Assembly (NCBI GenBank): GCA_028583415.1
Contig: CM053275.1
Location: 83,694,278-83,758,277, forward strand
Direction of reading: 5' to 3'
DNA: 64,000 nucleotides
Origin: Protea cynaroides
Lineage: Eukaryota > Streptophyta > Magnoliopsida > Proteales > Proteaceae
Shown here: positions 10,820 through 23,589 of the stretch, piece after piece
Position numbering within the stretch: the first letter of the stretch is position 1
How the letters are laid out: each line of letters begins with the position of its first letter
Notes under the pieces: model-generated
Told to the model about the DNA's origin: nothing
The model's input: only the letters and a program-made list of their open reading frames with translations
Database searches by the model: none
Translations under genes and position numbers: made by a program

Positions 10820-11830
10820 GATGCTTTCTTTGCATCATGTGTACTCGAATCTAGAGGGGCCCTAGGGTAACAGTGGGGGAGAAGGAAGATGGACTGAATA
10901 AGGAAACGAATCACAGAGTGGATTTGGGTGGTTTTCTGGGGATTCCTACTAGTATGGTTCGAGTGTCTGTGGCAGCTAGGACTGAATAAGGAAACGAATT
11001 ACAGAGTGGATTTGGGTGGTTTTCTGGGGACTCCTACTAGTACAGTTGGAGTGTCTCTAGCAACTATGGAAGTAGTAGTTGTTGGTCGGATTGGGGAGAT
11101 TTTCCCTTAGATTTGACGGCGGTTTTGAATCTTGACTCGGTGCGCATCATAAGAAGTTGATGTTGCACTGTGGGGTAAAGGAGGACTAGCGGGCTGAGAT
11201 AAGGAGTCGGATCTCTAGGTCTGCGCTAGAGGTGCAGAGGTGAGAGGCTCTGATTCCAGGTGCAATTCGAGTTGCATAGGACTGTGAGTAATGGTGATCT
11301 CTTAAGTAAGTGCTACGGCAGTGAAAGAGGTGGAGTCACATCACATCGTATGGCAGTGAGCTGTGCAGGACACCCAGATGGGGTGTGGGTTATACTGGTT
11401 TGGTGTAGCGATTTGGCAGAGACGATGGACGCGTTTACAGAATCAACATCAACATGTTCTTCTTCAAGGTGGTTTGCAGAATCCAAGTCAAGTGGAGATT
11501 TGTTGGGTTAGTGTCTTGTATTCTGTAGGGTCCACACAGTTATCAGGATAGTACTTGTATTAGGGTTTGGGTCTATTACATTTATAGGGGTAAACTTGTA
11601 ATTATGTGGGGGATTAGGGTTTCTAGGGAGCCTATATACTGTCTCTATATGGGAATCCCTAGGTAAGGTTGTTAGAAGAGAACACTCTGTCAGATGCAGA
11701 GAACTGTAGATTTTTCTTGGGAATAAGGGAGGTCACTCTCTTTCTTTGGGTGGAGGTAGGCATCCTACATTGAGGTGCTGAACCATGTTAAATCTTGTTT
11801 TTCGTTTTTTCTTTTTGTTTGCACTCCCAA
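10820..11830 (+). mobile_element. copia-3: 3' end of a plus-strand Ty1/copia relic
   Basis: The sequence gtggagatt followed by TGTTGGGTTAGTG at 11501 is the usual copia polypurine tract plus LTR start. 10820-11500 is therefore 3' internal sequence and 11501 to about 11830 the 3' LTR, right end uncertain. No domain is recognisable in the internal part. Its upstream portion was cut away by insertion of gypsy-4. The ORFs here (10928-11110, 11260-11511) show no recognisable protein. Confidence 0.5.
10891..11066 (+). repeat. 88-bp tandem duplication
   Basis: Two copies of an 88-base unit start at 10891 and 10979, both beginning ggactgaataaggaaacgaa and running through ggtggttttctgggga. They differ at a few positions, so the duplication is not very recent. 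It lies in the copia-3 internal remnant. Confidence 0.8.
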
Positions 11831-11850
11831 TCCTAATAATAAGATCATCT

Positions 11851-11971
11851 ACATATACATGTATTCTCTATAGGATCCTATCACCGTCGATATGGTGTGG
11901 AACCCACCTCTAAAGTGTGGGACCTATAGGATATGGATGGTGATAAGATTTCATAGAGAGTACATATACAT
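11851..11971. repeat. Imperfect inverted repeat between two copia LTRs
   Basis: Arm 1 (about 11851-11894) contains tattctctataggatcc and tatcaccgtcgatatgg. Arm 2 (about 11929-11971) is its imperfect reverse complement, with ggatatggatggtgataag and catagagagtacatatacat. About 35 bases separate the arms and contain a second short inverted pair, gtgtggaaccc / gtgtgggacc. It could fold into a long hairpin. It lies where the copia-3 LTR ends and the copia-2 LTR begins. Confidence 0.6.
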
Positions 11972-12842
11972 GCTGGTGAACTATTTCTTTTCCTATTCCC
12001 TCTCGTGTTTTTTTTTCCTTCTTTCTCTCCCTTTTCTTCTCTTCTTTTTTTCAGTTAGAAAATTTAATTATAGAATTGAAGATGAAAACAAAAAATAGTA
12101 ATGCATAATTGCATATAGAAATCTCTCCACACTGTCCTTAAGGTGATTACTGCCCACCCTATAATGTTGTAGGAATTTGGCAATTCACCTCTAGGATTCA
12201 ATTTGCACCTAAGGAATTGCAGACAACACTCCTAAAATTCCTTCTGGAGAATTTCTTTTGAAGTTAAAGAGTTTTTTTTTTATAAATTATGGCTTTATGC
12301 AACATTCCTCTCTTAAACTGTTTTTCTTTCGGAACCTTTTTTATTTATTAAACTTGACTGTTGGAAATTTATTTTAAATTTTAACAATCACAATTTGGAA
12401 CCTTTTCAAACTTGATGATTGGAAATTTATTTAAATTTTAACAGTCATAACTGTTAGTTACAATACAACCGTCATATTTGTTTGTGTTAAAAAAAAGAAC
12501 AAATCATATTCAAATTCAAAATTATTAACACATTTCAAGGGAACATGCAATCGTTCCCTATAATCAAGGTTCCATTCGGTTCATGCCAACTTAAGTAACC
12601 ATGTAATCGTTCCCTATAATTAAGGTTCTACTTAAACCAAGAGATTCATGCACACGTGGCTAGCAATGATCCCAAAGCATCCACGAGTTTGAGTTATTGT
12701 ATAACTCTATCACATGTAAAGTAACTATTTTTTTTCTGATTTATAAATACAAATAAAATAATAATTATTTCCTACAAACTCCCAAACTCTTTTAACCCAC
12801 TTAACTTATTATCTATCAAGAGTTCCAACAATCCCCCATTTA
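11971..12842 (-). repeat. copia-2 3' LTR and polypurine tract
   Basis: The LTR ends at 12830 (ccaaca; TGTTGGAACTC on the minus strand) next to a polypurine tract, AAATGGGGGAT on the minus strand (12831-12842). The left edge is placed at a TG at 11971 and is uncertain. Inside are two short direct duplications: 12331-12460 (aaacttgatgattggaaatt-like, about 65 bp) and two copies of atcgttccctataat(c/t)aagg starting near 12544 and 12600 (period 56). The region is AT-rich with no ORF. Confidence 0.6.
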
Positions 12843-13397
12843 GATAATAATGTTAAGTCCTTATAATATCACGCATAACAGAAGATGTCTCTCAGCTTGA
12901 ATCTTTGTTTAGTGTAAATATTTCAAAGTCTTAATGGAATAAATGGTGTCTTATGCGATTAAACCATTATCCCTTATATTAAAATCGAAAATACTACACA
13001 CATAACCTAAACCAACTTCTTTTAGAAATTCTTCAAAAAAATTTTAGCACTTATATGGCCATGTGCTACATCCTAGATTTTCGTAAACATTTCCAAAAGT
13101 CAACCCTTGAACTTTTGCTAGGAGCGGCACCACTCCTTATGTTTATATAGGTGAGGTTCATATTAAACTTTGAATATATTGGTCATATTCCATAGCTTAG
13201 GCCTCATTAAGAGTTTATAACTCATCCTCCAAAATTTATTAGTATTAGATAACTTGGAATGAAAATATAAATAATATATCCTAGTACTTCCACAGTCATT
13301 TATTAGTAACTTATTTTTACCCATTAAACTTTTATTTAGTGATAATACTAGAGAAAAGTTTCACTAAATAAAAGTTGGGTTTCTATTACTGGTGACT
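12843..13397 (-). other. copia-2 3' untranslated internal region
   Basis: AT-rich sequence between the polypurine tract and the end of RNase H. It contains tagataataatgttaag, which partly mirrors the LTR start (cttaacttattatctat), and an actaaataaaagttgggtt segment near 13365 that is partly the inverse of one near 13325. I see no ORF or known motif. Confidence 0.45.
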
Positions 13398-14837
13398 CTA
13401 GGAGAAGGGTCTTAAACCCATTCCAAATGAAGTTTTCCTTACTAAGTCCTTAGTAAGTCCTTTTGTAAACGGATCCGCCAAGTTGTTACTTGTTCTTACA
13501 TATAAGATTGTGATAATTCCTTCAAAAATTAATTGTTTGACATATTCATGTCTCAAGTTTATATGTCTAGATTTTTCGTTATATATCTTGCTAAAAGCCC
13601 TAGACATAGTAGCTTCACTAGCGCGGTGCAAAGAAATGGCTGGCATCGGTTGTGGCCACAACTCTATTTCTAACAATAAATTCCTTAGCCATTCTGCCTC
13701 TTTTCCTGCAGCTGCTAGTGTAATAAACTCAGATTCCATAGTGGAATGAGTTATACACGTCTGTTTCTTAGAAGCTCATGAAATAGCTCCTCCACCACGG
13801 GTAAATACCCAACCAGACGTAGACTTGTTATCGCTAGCACTTGTTATCCACCTAGCATCAGTATATCCTTTCAATACTGATGGATAACCCTCATAAGATA
13901 GTCTTAAACTCAAAGTTCTTTTGAGATATCTAAGGACTCTGAAAATTACTTTCCAATGATTAATACCAGGATTACTGGTGTACCTTGATAGCTTGCAAAC
14001 TGCAAAGGAAAAGTCTAGTCTAGTGCAATGCATGGCATACATTAAGCTACCAATTACACTGTCATACTCAATTTGAGCAATTATTTTCCTAGAATTTTCT
14101 ATTAACTTGTGTGAACTTTCATATGGGGTGCTTACCTCTTTAATTTCCAAATGTTGATTCTTATTTAAATTTTTTTCAATGTAATGGGATTGACACAAAG
14201 CATAACCCCCACTATTTTTCTTCACTTTGATTCCCAATATAGTATCTACCTATCCTAGATCTTTCATCTTAAATTGTGAGGACAAATATTTTTTTGTTTC
14301 ATTCACACCTTCAATATTTGTCCCAAATATAAGCATGTCATCAACATATAAGCATACAATGATATCATATTCTTTTATAAATTTAGAATAAATATATTTA
14401 TCTATATCATTGTGCTTAAATCCATGAGACAATATGACATAATCAAAATTTTCATGCCATTGTTTTGATGCTTGTTTCAGTCCATACAATGATTTAACTA
14501 ATTTGCACACTTTCATTTTATTTTCAAGCAATACGAACCCTTCAGGTTGTTCCATATATACTTCTTCATCTAAATTACCATTCAAGAACGCAGTCTTAAC
14601 ATCCATTTGATGCACAATCAGATTATGAATAGAAGCTAGAGCAAATAATACTCTAATAGATGTTATCCTAGCCACTGGTGCATATGTGTGAAAATAGTCA
14701 ATACCTTCCTTTTGCCTAAACCATTTTGCCACTAATCTAGCCTTAAAAGTTTGTATAGATCCATCAATATTGTACTTTCTATGAAACACCCATTTACAAC
14801 TTATAGGCTTTGAACCAGGAGACAAATCCACCAACAC
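13398..14837 (-). pseudogene. copia-2 reverse transcriptase and RNase H (frameshifted)
   Basis: The frame 14250-14837 holds RT: KWVFHRKYNIDGS, VHQMDVKTAFLNGNLDEEVY (first Asp), SLYGLKQASKQW, and VCLYVDDMLIFG (YVDD active site). Frame 13776-14237 holds the end of RT and the start of RNase H, with RWITSASDNKSTSGWVF. Frame 13398-13739 holds MESEFITLAAAGKEAEWL with the catalytic Glu, and NNLADPFTKGL. The frames are separated by a stop near 14247 and a frameshift near 13740-13775. The usual DAD/DADW motif of RNase H is altered to TDARW. Confidence 0.85.
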
Positions 14838-16442
14838 CCAAGTATTATTGGATAATATTGAATATATTTCATCTTGATTGCCTCTTTCCAGAATGCTACA
14901 TCTCTTGATGCCATCGTTTCTCTATAGGTTTTATGATCTTTTTCTATATTTAATAAAATAGGCATTTTATTAAGTACAGATTTCCTATCGTCTTCAACTA
15001 GAAAGACAATAGACTACGAATCAATAAAATCTGAATCTAAATTCTTTTCCTTTCTAGTCCTCTGACTTCTCCTAGGTTCACTAGGAGTATCAAGAGATTT
15101 TCTTTTATTACTAGATAATAAACTTTGATCAATTTGTTCACGTGTTTATGTGGTGGTATTAGAATCATTGGCAAATTTATGTTCAATAAATTCAACATCT
15201 TTTGATTCCACTATCACATTGGATTCTAAATCAAATAATTTATATGTCTTCAAATGTTGAGCATATCCCACAAACACACTTTTTAGAGCTCTTGATCCTA
15301 TCTTAGTTCATTTAGGATCCGTGACTCTATAAAAAGCTAGACAACCCCAAATTTTAAGATAATTTAGATTTGGTTTTCTCCTTTTTCATAATTCATATGA
15401 AGAGACTTTAAATTTCTTAGAAGGTATCCTGTTATGCACATGACATGCAGTTAACAATGCTTCACCCCATAAATTATTAGGTAAGTTAGCATTTAAAATC
15501 ATTGCATTCATCATATCAACTATTATTCTATTTTTTTCTTTCAACTAAACCATTTTGTTGTGAAGTATATGGTGCACTCATTTCGTGTATAATGCCATTA
15601 GCCTCACAAAAAGAAGAAAAATCAGTAGCAAAGTATTCACCACCCCTATCATTTCTTAAGATTTTAATCTTTTTTTCTTTTTGATTTTCAACTTCAAATT
15701 TATAGCACATAAACATGTCAAAGGCTTGATCTTTAGTTTTCATTAAATACACATAAGTATTTCTAGAATAATCATCAATGAAAGTAATAAAAAACCTATT
15801 CTCCTCTACATAAAATTTCATTTAATTCACATATATCAGAATGAACAAGTTCTAATAATTCAGAAGATCTTTCAACTGAAGAAAAATGCTTCTTAGTCAT
15901 TTTTGCTTGTATACAAATTTCATACTTTTCATTGCTAGTATAATTGCAAGAGAATAAACCATGTTTTGACCTATATTTAAGATAACCAAAATTAACATGT
16001 GCTAATCTACCATACCATAAACGAGAAGAAGAAAAACCAATAATATAAACAGAAGCATCATTCATTTTATTAATAATATTGAGTTTGAACATTCCATCAC
16101 AAGAGTACCCTTTGCCAACAAAGGCACCATATTTAGAAAATACAACTTTGTCGGACTCCAAAATAATCTTAATTCCCTTCTTACACAATAGATTTGTGGA
16201 TATAAGATTTTTTCTAATCTCAGGAACAAACAGAACATTAACTAGCACTAACTTTTTTTTGGAAGTAAATGATATTTCAACAGTGCCTTTGCCAAGAACC
16301 CTGGTGGTGTCATTATTTTCCATCATCACTTTATATCCTTCTATGACCTTCTCAAAGGTCTTGAATTGAGACTTGTCATTGCACATATGGACAGTAGCAC
16401 CAAAGTCATACCACCAATCAAAGGTCTTTGTTGCAGCAGCCA
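14838..16442 (-). pseudogene. copia-2 protease remnant and integrase (heavily broken)
   Basis: The protease motif is WWYDFGATVHMC; the usual D-S-G is D-F-G, so the active-site Ser is lost. RLWYGRLAHVNFGYL is the pre-integrase His region. YEICIQAKM lacks the first Cys of the expected C-x2-C zinc pair. The integrase core is in 15528-15821: FFITFIDDYSRNTYV, ILRNDRGGEYF and SQQNGLVERKK give D, D and E. Between 14838 and 15527 the reading is broken, but NNLWGEALLTACHVHNRIPSK and KIWGCLAFYRV can be read on the minus strand, which is integrase C-terminal sequence. The gene is cut at 16442. Confidence 0.82.
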
Positions 16443-17418
16443 TGTCATACCCCATTTCTGGACTAACCAATGGTGTGATGAACCGTCATGAAAACCAACG
16501 GTTCAAACCAGGATCTCGTATAGGCTATGCCAACCATGTTAAACCAAAACATATTCTATTGTAATAATCATAAATATTTGAGTAAATAGCGAAAGTCTTA
16601 TTAATAATGAACTGAGGTCTATATGATAAATAATTAAATGATCCAGTTATCTCCAATTAATCAAAATATAATTAATACATATTACAAGTATCAAAATACG
16701 AAAGTTAAACACTAAGCGTAACCACGGTGGAAACACTCGCTTGACGAGTCTTGCTCGTCCTCCACAGCTTACACATCCATAGCCGCTACATGTCCATACG
16801 TTGGCGTATCCATGTAGTCTTCAATAGTAACACCTGCAATCATCAGAAACTAAAAAGAATTACACGCACGAGGATCAACTCTCCAACTTGACCTTAGTGA
16901 CTGAACAAAACAACGCAACAAACATATGCATACATTCAATTCATATCTTTGGTTTGGTTTTTAAGTTTACAATATGATATAGAAAGGATTGACGGCCACT
17001 GCACCTCTATACATGAGTATGTGAATCCATCAAATGGATCAAATACCATTGTCATCTCACATGCACCCACCATGGAATAGAGATAGAGCTAAAGTTTTCG
17101 GATCAAACACTGTTAATACTTCTCCTGATGTCCTACCCATACCAATACATAAGCCCTTATTGGCGAGGGTTTACAAATTGGGCTCGCAACTAACCAATCC
17201 TAAATGTCATCTAGTGTATCCAAGGCCTCACCCCAGCATCCCTCAATACATCCATAAAGATAGAGCTAAGGCCCCCTGGCAGAGTTAGAGACCACACGGT
17301 CCGAGACCACCTCCCCTGATGCCCTACAACGTAATAGTTCCGCCAAGGTAATGGCGATACGATGATGTCAGTGGGCAAGACTTGAGTAGAGATAGAGCTA
17401 GAGTCTGGTGACCAGGTC
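16443..17418 (-). repeat. LTR D, left part (gypsy, third subfamily)
   Basis: Begins tgtcataccccatttctgg, a diverged form of the tgtcacaccccaattctg end of the other gypsy LTRs, and continues with the shared atggtgtgatgaaccg block. The LTR lies on the minus strand. It was interrupted at 17418 by LTR C, which duplicated aggtc, and resumes at 36241. The left flank agcca (16438-16442) is the candidate target duplication. The LTR ORF position (about 16730-16835) still reads as EDYMDTPTYGHVAAMD but has an in-frame stop. Confidence 0.82.
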
Positions 17419-17720
17419 TGTAAAACCCGCACTCCATGAACCCGATCTAAACCTTTAATTCATGTCGTAACAGATCTTCCAATCATCACCGGGCCAGACG
17501 AGACGAGCGGATGACAACCAGGTATGAAAACGGACCTAAAATATGATATTTTTCATATCGATCTATGGTACTGGTCGACCGGTATGTCTGCGCGGGTAGA
17601 CTAGTTAGATCTGAAAATGGATCTCTACGGGTCCCGCTTTCCAAATCTCGAGCCTAGGGACTTTCCTAACGTAGGAAAACTTCCTAAACCCCAACCTAGT
17701 CTATTTAAGGACCCTTAAAC

Positions 17721-20034
17721 TGTCACACCCCAATTTCGCACTATTCAGAATGGTGTGATGAACCGCTAATAAACCAACGGTTCAATCAGGATCTCTATAG
17801 GCTGTGTCCTGGTAAACTAAACCATACACCTCCACAATCATAGTCAGAATAAATACACAATAGCGAAAGTCTTAATATTAAATGAACTGAGGAATCTAAC
17901 TGTGATAATCATAAATAAAATATTAAATTATGTTGTATCAACTGAGGCATAAGTAAATAAAATATCAAATTACATTTCCTTAATAGTTCAAATAAAATCT
18001 AATCGAAAACGCATGAGTTGCACTCACATGAGGAGTCATGCGCCTCTATTATGTCTTCAGCCTCCATCGCAGCAACATGCCTGTATACAGAAGAATTCAT
18101 ATAATCTTCCACAATGGTACCTGCATCATCAACTCAAAATATTCGACGTCGAAAGGGTGAGCACACATCACGGCTCAGTGAGCAAACAAAACAATGCAAC
18201 AAACATATGCATGCATTCAATTCATATCTGTAGTCTGGTATATAAGTTTACAATGTGCGATAGAAAGGTTCGGTAGCCGTCTCACCTCTATACACAGGGT
18301 GTGTAAGCCCACCCAACGGATCAAACACCATTGTCATCCACATCCACCCCAACATGGAATAGAGATAGAGCTAAAGTGTCCGGATCAAACATCGCATAAT
18401 ACTTCCCCTGATGCCCTACCCATACCAACACGTAAGCCCCTGCTGGTGAGGGCTTGCAAACTGGGCTCATGACTAACCAATCCTAATGTCAAACAGTATA
18501 TCCAAGGCCTCACCCCAGCATCCCTCAATACGTCCATAGAGATAGAGCTAAGGCCCCCCGACAGAGTCGAAGACTACACGGTCCGAGACCACCTCCCCTA
18601 ATGCCCTACGACGTAATAGTTCTGCTAAGGTAATGGCGATACGACGATGTCAGTGGACAAGACTTGAGTAGAGATAGAGCTAAAGTGTCCGGATCAAACA
18701 CCGCATAACACCTGTCCTGATGCCCCACTCGCATCAAGTACACCAACCACACACAAACATTTACATGTATATTCCTAGCATCATCATCATCATCATGTTA
18801 CAAATAAAATAGAATTGAATATGCATGAACATTAATAGCAAGAACATTGGATGACATGTTGAATGTACATTACAAGTATACACGCATAGGATCAGTCATA
18901 GCATTGGACTCAAGAAAATAAAAACAGTTTATTATTAGCCAATTAGTTTAGGTCTTGTTCCCTCACCTTTGCTTGAGTGTAGATCATCTTTCAAGCTTTA
19001 AGAATCACTTTTATATCAATAGGAAAACCTAACAAGTCGATAGATTTTAGTTAGAAGTCATTCCGATAATTTTAGGCTTGCTGTTAAGCGAGGGTCGCAG
19101 GGTGGGTCGCAGTTAGGATAGCAGTTTACTGTGACCCCCAGGGTAGGGTCGATGCCAGGGTCGGATGTTCCATCGACCCTGGGTGCGACCACCCCATCCC
19201 TGGACTTCCCGAATGTTGGGGGTCAATCCTGTGGTCTAGTAGGGTCGATTTCCAATCGACCCCACGTGCGACCCCCCGTGGTTTGAGTCGAGAATATCAT
19301 TCTACAGTCCATTCTTTCATGTTTAGGTTCTATGGCTTATTTTTACAATCCATTCTATGCTTGTTCTATGGCTTAAAACTCTAGGTTTCTTCCTTACTTT
19401 GCCTACCATGATTTCCTCCATGGATTTCATTGAAATCCTCCCATGGATGGATGATTTGGGTTTCTCCTAGACCATACCCTCTTCATGAACTACTCTAAGG
19501 TCTTAAATCATTAATGGAAACATACCCATACCTTAGGTTTGCTGAGATTTAGAGGTTTCTCTGAATTCTTCACTTTAGTCTTCTTCTCCAACTTTCCTTC
19601 TCTTCTCCTTCTCTTCTCTTTCTCTCACTTTCAATTAGGATTTCAAAAGGAGTAAAAGAGGCTTAGGGATGTCCTATTTATAGAGGAGAACCTCCCAAAA
19701 TAAGTCCCATTGAGATTAGGAAAGAATCCCCTTGAAATTTAGAAAGTTTCCTATTTACGGTTTCTGTCGGCAAAGAGGGGGTCGATGATCCCGTCGACCC
19801 TCAGGTCTAAATTGTTCGACCCCCAGTTAAAATATCAGGGGTCTGACTTCCTAATGAGGGGGGTCCGACCCTGCCCATCTGGGTGTGCGACCCTGCCCTC
19901 CTTTTTACTATTTTTGGGTCAGTTTAATACCTGGTTTCGCTATTTCGTTCACGCACTTGGTCCATTTGGCTCGACCATGATAGGTAGACCTAGTACAAGG
20001 TGGTAAGACCGGTTAGTTCAATACGGGTCTTACA
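17721..20034 (-). repeat. gypsy-1 3' LTR (subfamily A)
   Basis: Bounded by tgtcacacccc at 17721 and gggtcttaca at 20034. Sense is the minus strand: TATA-like tctataaatag lies at 19674-19685. GGTCG-core palindromic words cluster upstream of it (19780-19910) and downstream (19090-19280). The LTR ORF module is at about 18005-18140 and is disrupted (for example EEF in place of MNA). A (atc)n microsatellite lies near 18780-18796. Confidence 0.92.
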
Positions 20035-20048
20035 ACTCCCCCCTGCTT
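20035..20048 (-). promoter_or_regulatory. gypsy-1 polypurine tract
   Basis: The minus strand reads AGCAGGGGGGAGT immediately before the 3' LTR start TGTAAGACCC. This is the plus-strand primer site for reverse transcription. Confidence 0.85.
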
Positions 20049-20049
20049 A

Positions 20050-23000
20050 TAAAAATTTTGCCCTCGAAATTGTACATACCTTCCTAGTCGAATAGATGAG
20101 GGTATTGCTTTCGCATAGCATTCTCTTCTTCCCATGTGATTTCTTCTATATCTCTGCTTTTTCAAGTGACCTTAACATAATAAATGTCACGGTTGCTTAG
20201 TCGTTGCACCTTTCGGCTGGTGATTTCAGTTGGTGCTACTTCAAATGTCAAATCATCAGTCAAATCAGGTAGATCTACTGTTAAAACGTACATTGGATCT
20301 CTGACATACTTCTTCAATAAGGAGATATGAAATACATCATGCACACTTGACATAGATGGTGGTAGTGCTAACTGGTAAGCCACTTTCCCACGTTTAGCTA
20401 GAATCTCATATGGTTCGACATATCTCGGACTTAGTTTCCCTTTCTGTCTGAACCGTTTCAAACCACGCATAGGGGATACTTTAAGGAATACCTTTTCACC
20501 TACGACGAATTCAAGGTCTCGGCGTCTAGTATCTGCATATTGCTTCTGATACGATTCTGAGCCGTTCTTACTCTTTCCTTGATAATGTCGACTACTCGAC
20601 ATGTCTCTTCAATAAATTCTGGTCCAACAATACTATGTCCTCCAACTTCATTCCAAAACAAAGGAGTTCGACACTTCCTGCCATATAGTGCTTCATAGGG
20701 TGACATATGTATAGTAGCCTGATAGCTATTGTTGTAAGCGAACTCAATCAGTGGTAAATTTTCATCCCTTGATCCTTTAAAATCAATTACACAAGCTCGG
20801 AGCATGTCTTCTAGAATCTGAATGGTGCGCTCCGATTGTCCGTCTATCTGAGGATGGAATGCAGAACTGAACTTCAATGTTGTACCCATAACCTTCTGCA
20901 ATCCTTCCCAAAACTTTGAAGTAAATCGTGATCTCTGTCGGACACAATGCTTTCAGGTACATCGTGTAATCTGACAATGTTATCCACATACAACTTAGCT
21001 AACCTCTTTAGTGTATACTGAGGTCGTATAGCTATAAATCGAGCCGTTTTCGTCAGTCGGTCTACAATCTCCCAAACTGCGTCAACTACTCGGAGAGTCA
21101 ATGGTAACCCTGTGACGAAGTCCATAGTAATGCAGTCCCATTTCCATGCTGGTTCTGGTAACGGCTGTAACAGTCATGTTGGTCTTTGTCGTTCAGCTTT
21201 CACCTTCTAACAATTTAGGCATTGAGACACGAACTTGGCTATATCTGCTTTCATTCCTCTCCACCAATATAATTTCTTTAGTTCATGATACATTTTTGTA
21301 CTTCCAGGGTGTATCGAATAGGCGGTGGTATGGGCTTCCTTCATTAGTCAGTGTCTAATGTCCAAACTTTCTGTTTCAGTTACACATATTCTTCCTTTGT
21401 ACTTCAGTATCTTTTCATCATCTAAGGTGAACTCAGGAACAGTCCTACCTTTTTCGATGTCTTCTTGTACCGTTCTTAGATAAGGGTCTGATTTAATCGC
21501 TATTTTCACTTCATCAAGTATATCGGGTACAATTTTCAATGTGGCGAACATATTTGCAAACCGATGGATAAACCCTTGGTTGGTTGATTCACCCGGTGCA
21601 TCTATCACAAACTGTTCATTATCGTAATTGAATACTTTTCCGATAGCACATAGTGCAGTAGTGGTGCTAACCTCCTCTTGAGATTTTATCATTGCCTTTC
21701 TACTTAGTGCGTCAGCAACCACATTAGCTTTCCCCGGATGATACTGGATATCACAATCATAGTCTTTCAATAGTTTCAGCCATCTTCTTTGTCTCATATT
21801 CAACTCCTTCTGATTAAAGAGGTAAGTAAAACTCTTATGATCTGATTTAATCTGAAATTTCTCTCTGTACAAGTAATGTCTCCATATTTTGACAGCATGT
21901 ACTACTGTCGCTAATTCCAAATCATGAGTGGGATAGTTCTTCTCATGTGTCTTCAATTGTCTTGAGGCATAAGTAATTTCTTGTTCTCCTTGCATAAGTA
22001 CACATCCTAATCCCAATCCTGACGCATCAGTGTACAAAATAAATGGCTGTCCTGGAATCGAAATGGTCAAGATTGGAGCAGATATCAATCTAGCCTTCAA
22101 TGTTTGGAAACTCTTCTCGCATTAATCAGTCCAAACAAATTTTTGCCCTTCTTAGTCAAACTGGTGAGAGGTACGACAATTTGGGAATAGTCTTCCACAA
22201 ATCGTCGATAATATCCAGCTAGACCTAAGAAACTTCTAATTTTTGCAATGCTCTTCGGTGCTTTCCACTTTATAATAGCTTCGATCTTGCTTGGATCCAC
22301 TTTAATTCTTTCAGCGGATACAACATGGCCTAGAAAAGTGATTTCCTTTAGCCAAAACTCACACTTTGTAAATTTGGCGTAGAGCTTCTCCTTCCGTAAT
22401 CGCTGCAGAGCGGCGTTTAGATTCTTTATATGAGTTTCCTTGTCCTTGGAGTAGACCAATATATCGTCGATGAATACAATAACCGACGTATCCAACATAT
22501 CGTGGAATACCCGATTCATAAGTTCCATAAAGGTTGCTGGTGCGTTCGTCAATCCGAAAGACATGATCAAAAATTCATAATGTCCATATCTGGTCCTGAA
22601 TGCTGTCTTGGGAATATCACCATCCTTAATCTTCAACTGATGGTAGCCTGACCGAAGATCGATCTTGGAGAACACTTTGGCACCTTGCAACTAATCGAAC
22701 AGGTCATCGATCCGAGGCAATGGATACCGATTCTTGATTGTCAGTTTATTCAGTTCTCGATAGTCTATACACAATCAAACACTACCGTCCTTCTTCTTCA
22801 CAAATAATACTGGCGCTCCCCATGGTGATATGCTAGGTCGGACGTAACCCTTGTCCAGCAGTTCTTGTAGTTGTTCTTTTAATTCCTTCAGTTCAATAGG
22901 AGCCTTTCGATAAGGTATTTTAGATAATGGTGCGGCTCCGAGTATCAGATCTATAACATACTCTGTAGCGCGGTCGGGTGGTAGTCCTGGTAGTTCTTCA

Positions 23001-23519
23001 GGAAATACATCTGGATAGTCACGCATGACATCAATATCCTCCATTCGTGGTGCTTCTTTGGTAAGATCGACCATAGATACTAGATACCCAACTGCTCCTT
23101 TCTCAAGGCACTTCCTAGCCTTTAATGTAGAGAGTATGAGCTTTCGTCTACGGGGAAGTTTGGTTCCCGCAAAACTGAACTCTGCTCCTTCTTTGTTTTA
23201 AATGTCAGCTTCTTTTCGGCACACAATAGGTTTGCAGAATACCGAGCTAACCAGTCCATTCCCAAGATGACGTCAAAGTCTGCCATTTCAAGTTGGATCA
23301 AGGTTGAATCCAAAGTCTTCTCGTCAATAAGAACTGGACATGGTCCATAACCTTTTTCTAATTCCACTTCTAATCCCATAGGCGATCGTACAAGCAGTTT
23401 GTAGTCTAAGGATTTGAGGGGTAGATTTAGCTTCTTTCCAAATGACACAGATATAAAAGAATAAGTAGCTCCTGAATCAAATAATACTCTGACGGGAATG
23501 CCATTAATAGGTACGATAC
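20050..23519 (-). pseudogene. gypsy-1 pol: protease, RT, RNase H, integrase, chromodomain
   Basis: Protease near 23460-23490 keeps the active site VLFDSGATYSF. A one-base loss near 23205 shifts the frame at LTFK. RT has SPWGAPVLFVKKKDGS, YGHYEFLIMSFGLTNAPATF and VFIDDILVYSKD (about 22450). RNase H has FILYTDASGLGLGCVL, and VVADALSRKA follows. Integrase has a zinc domain with stops near 21170-21220, MDFVTGLPLT (Asp), ESIVSDRD (Asp) and DGQSERTIQ (Glu). The C-terminal chromodomain (EITSRKVQRLSNRDIYYVKV) is interrupted by TGA at about 20163 in place of TGG. The order protease-RT-RNase H-integrase-chromodomain fits Tekay/Del chromoviruses. Confidence 0.9.
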
Positions 23520-23589
23520 CTGTGATTTGTTTTGATTTAGTCTATATGCTCACGTATTGTAACACAAAATGATAAGATTCAGGTCATAC
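23520..23589 (-). other. Possible 70-bp intron between gypsy-1 gag and protease
   Basis: On the minus strand the segment starts CACAG|GTATGACC and ends AAATCACAG|GTAT. It is AT-rich and contains TAGACTAAATC as a branch-site candidate about 20 bases before the AG. Removal joins ...VVTG to IVPINGIPVRVLFDSG in frame. If retained, the frame reads VTGMT then TGA, ending Gag. The corresponding segment of gypsy-2 (40398-40467) is also exactly 70 bp with the same borders. A frameshift accident is less likely given the two matching copies. Confidence 0.55.

Larger units (their letters stand above)
11971..16442 (-). mobile_element. copia-2: truncated minus-strand Ty1/copia element (possibly Tork-like)
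   Basis: Read on the minus strand it has protease/pre-integrase, integrase, RT, RNase H, polypurine tract and 3' LTR. Gag and the 5' LTR are absent: the coding strand is cut at 16442 where LTR D starts. The RT segment KPISCKWVFHRKYNIDGSI and GIDYFHTYAPVARITSIR resemble the Tork lineage, which is a tentative call. All domains carry stops or frameshifts. The left LTR edge near 11971 is uncertain. Confidence 0.75.
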
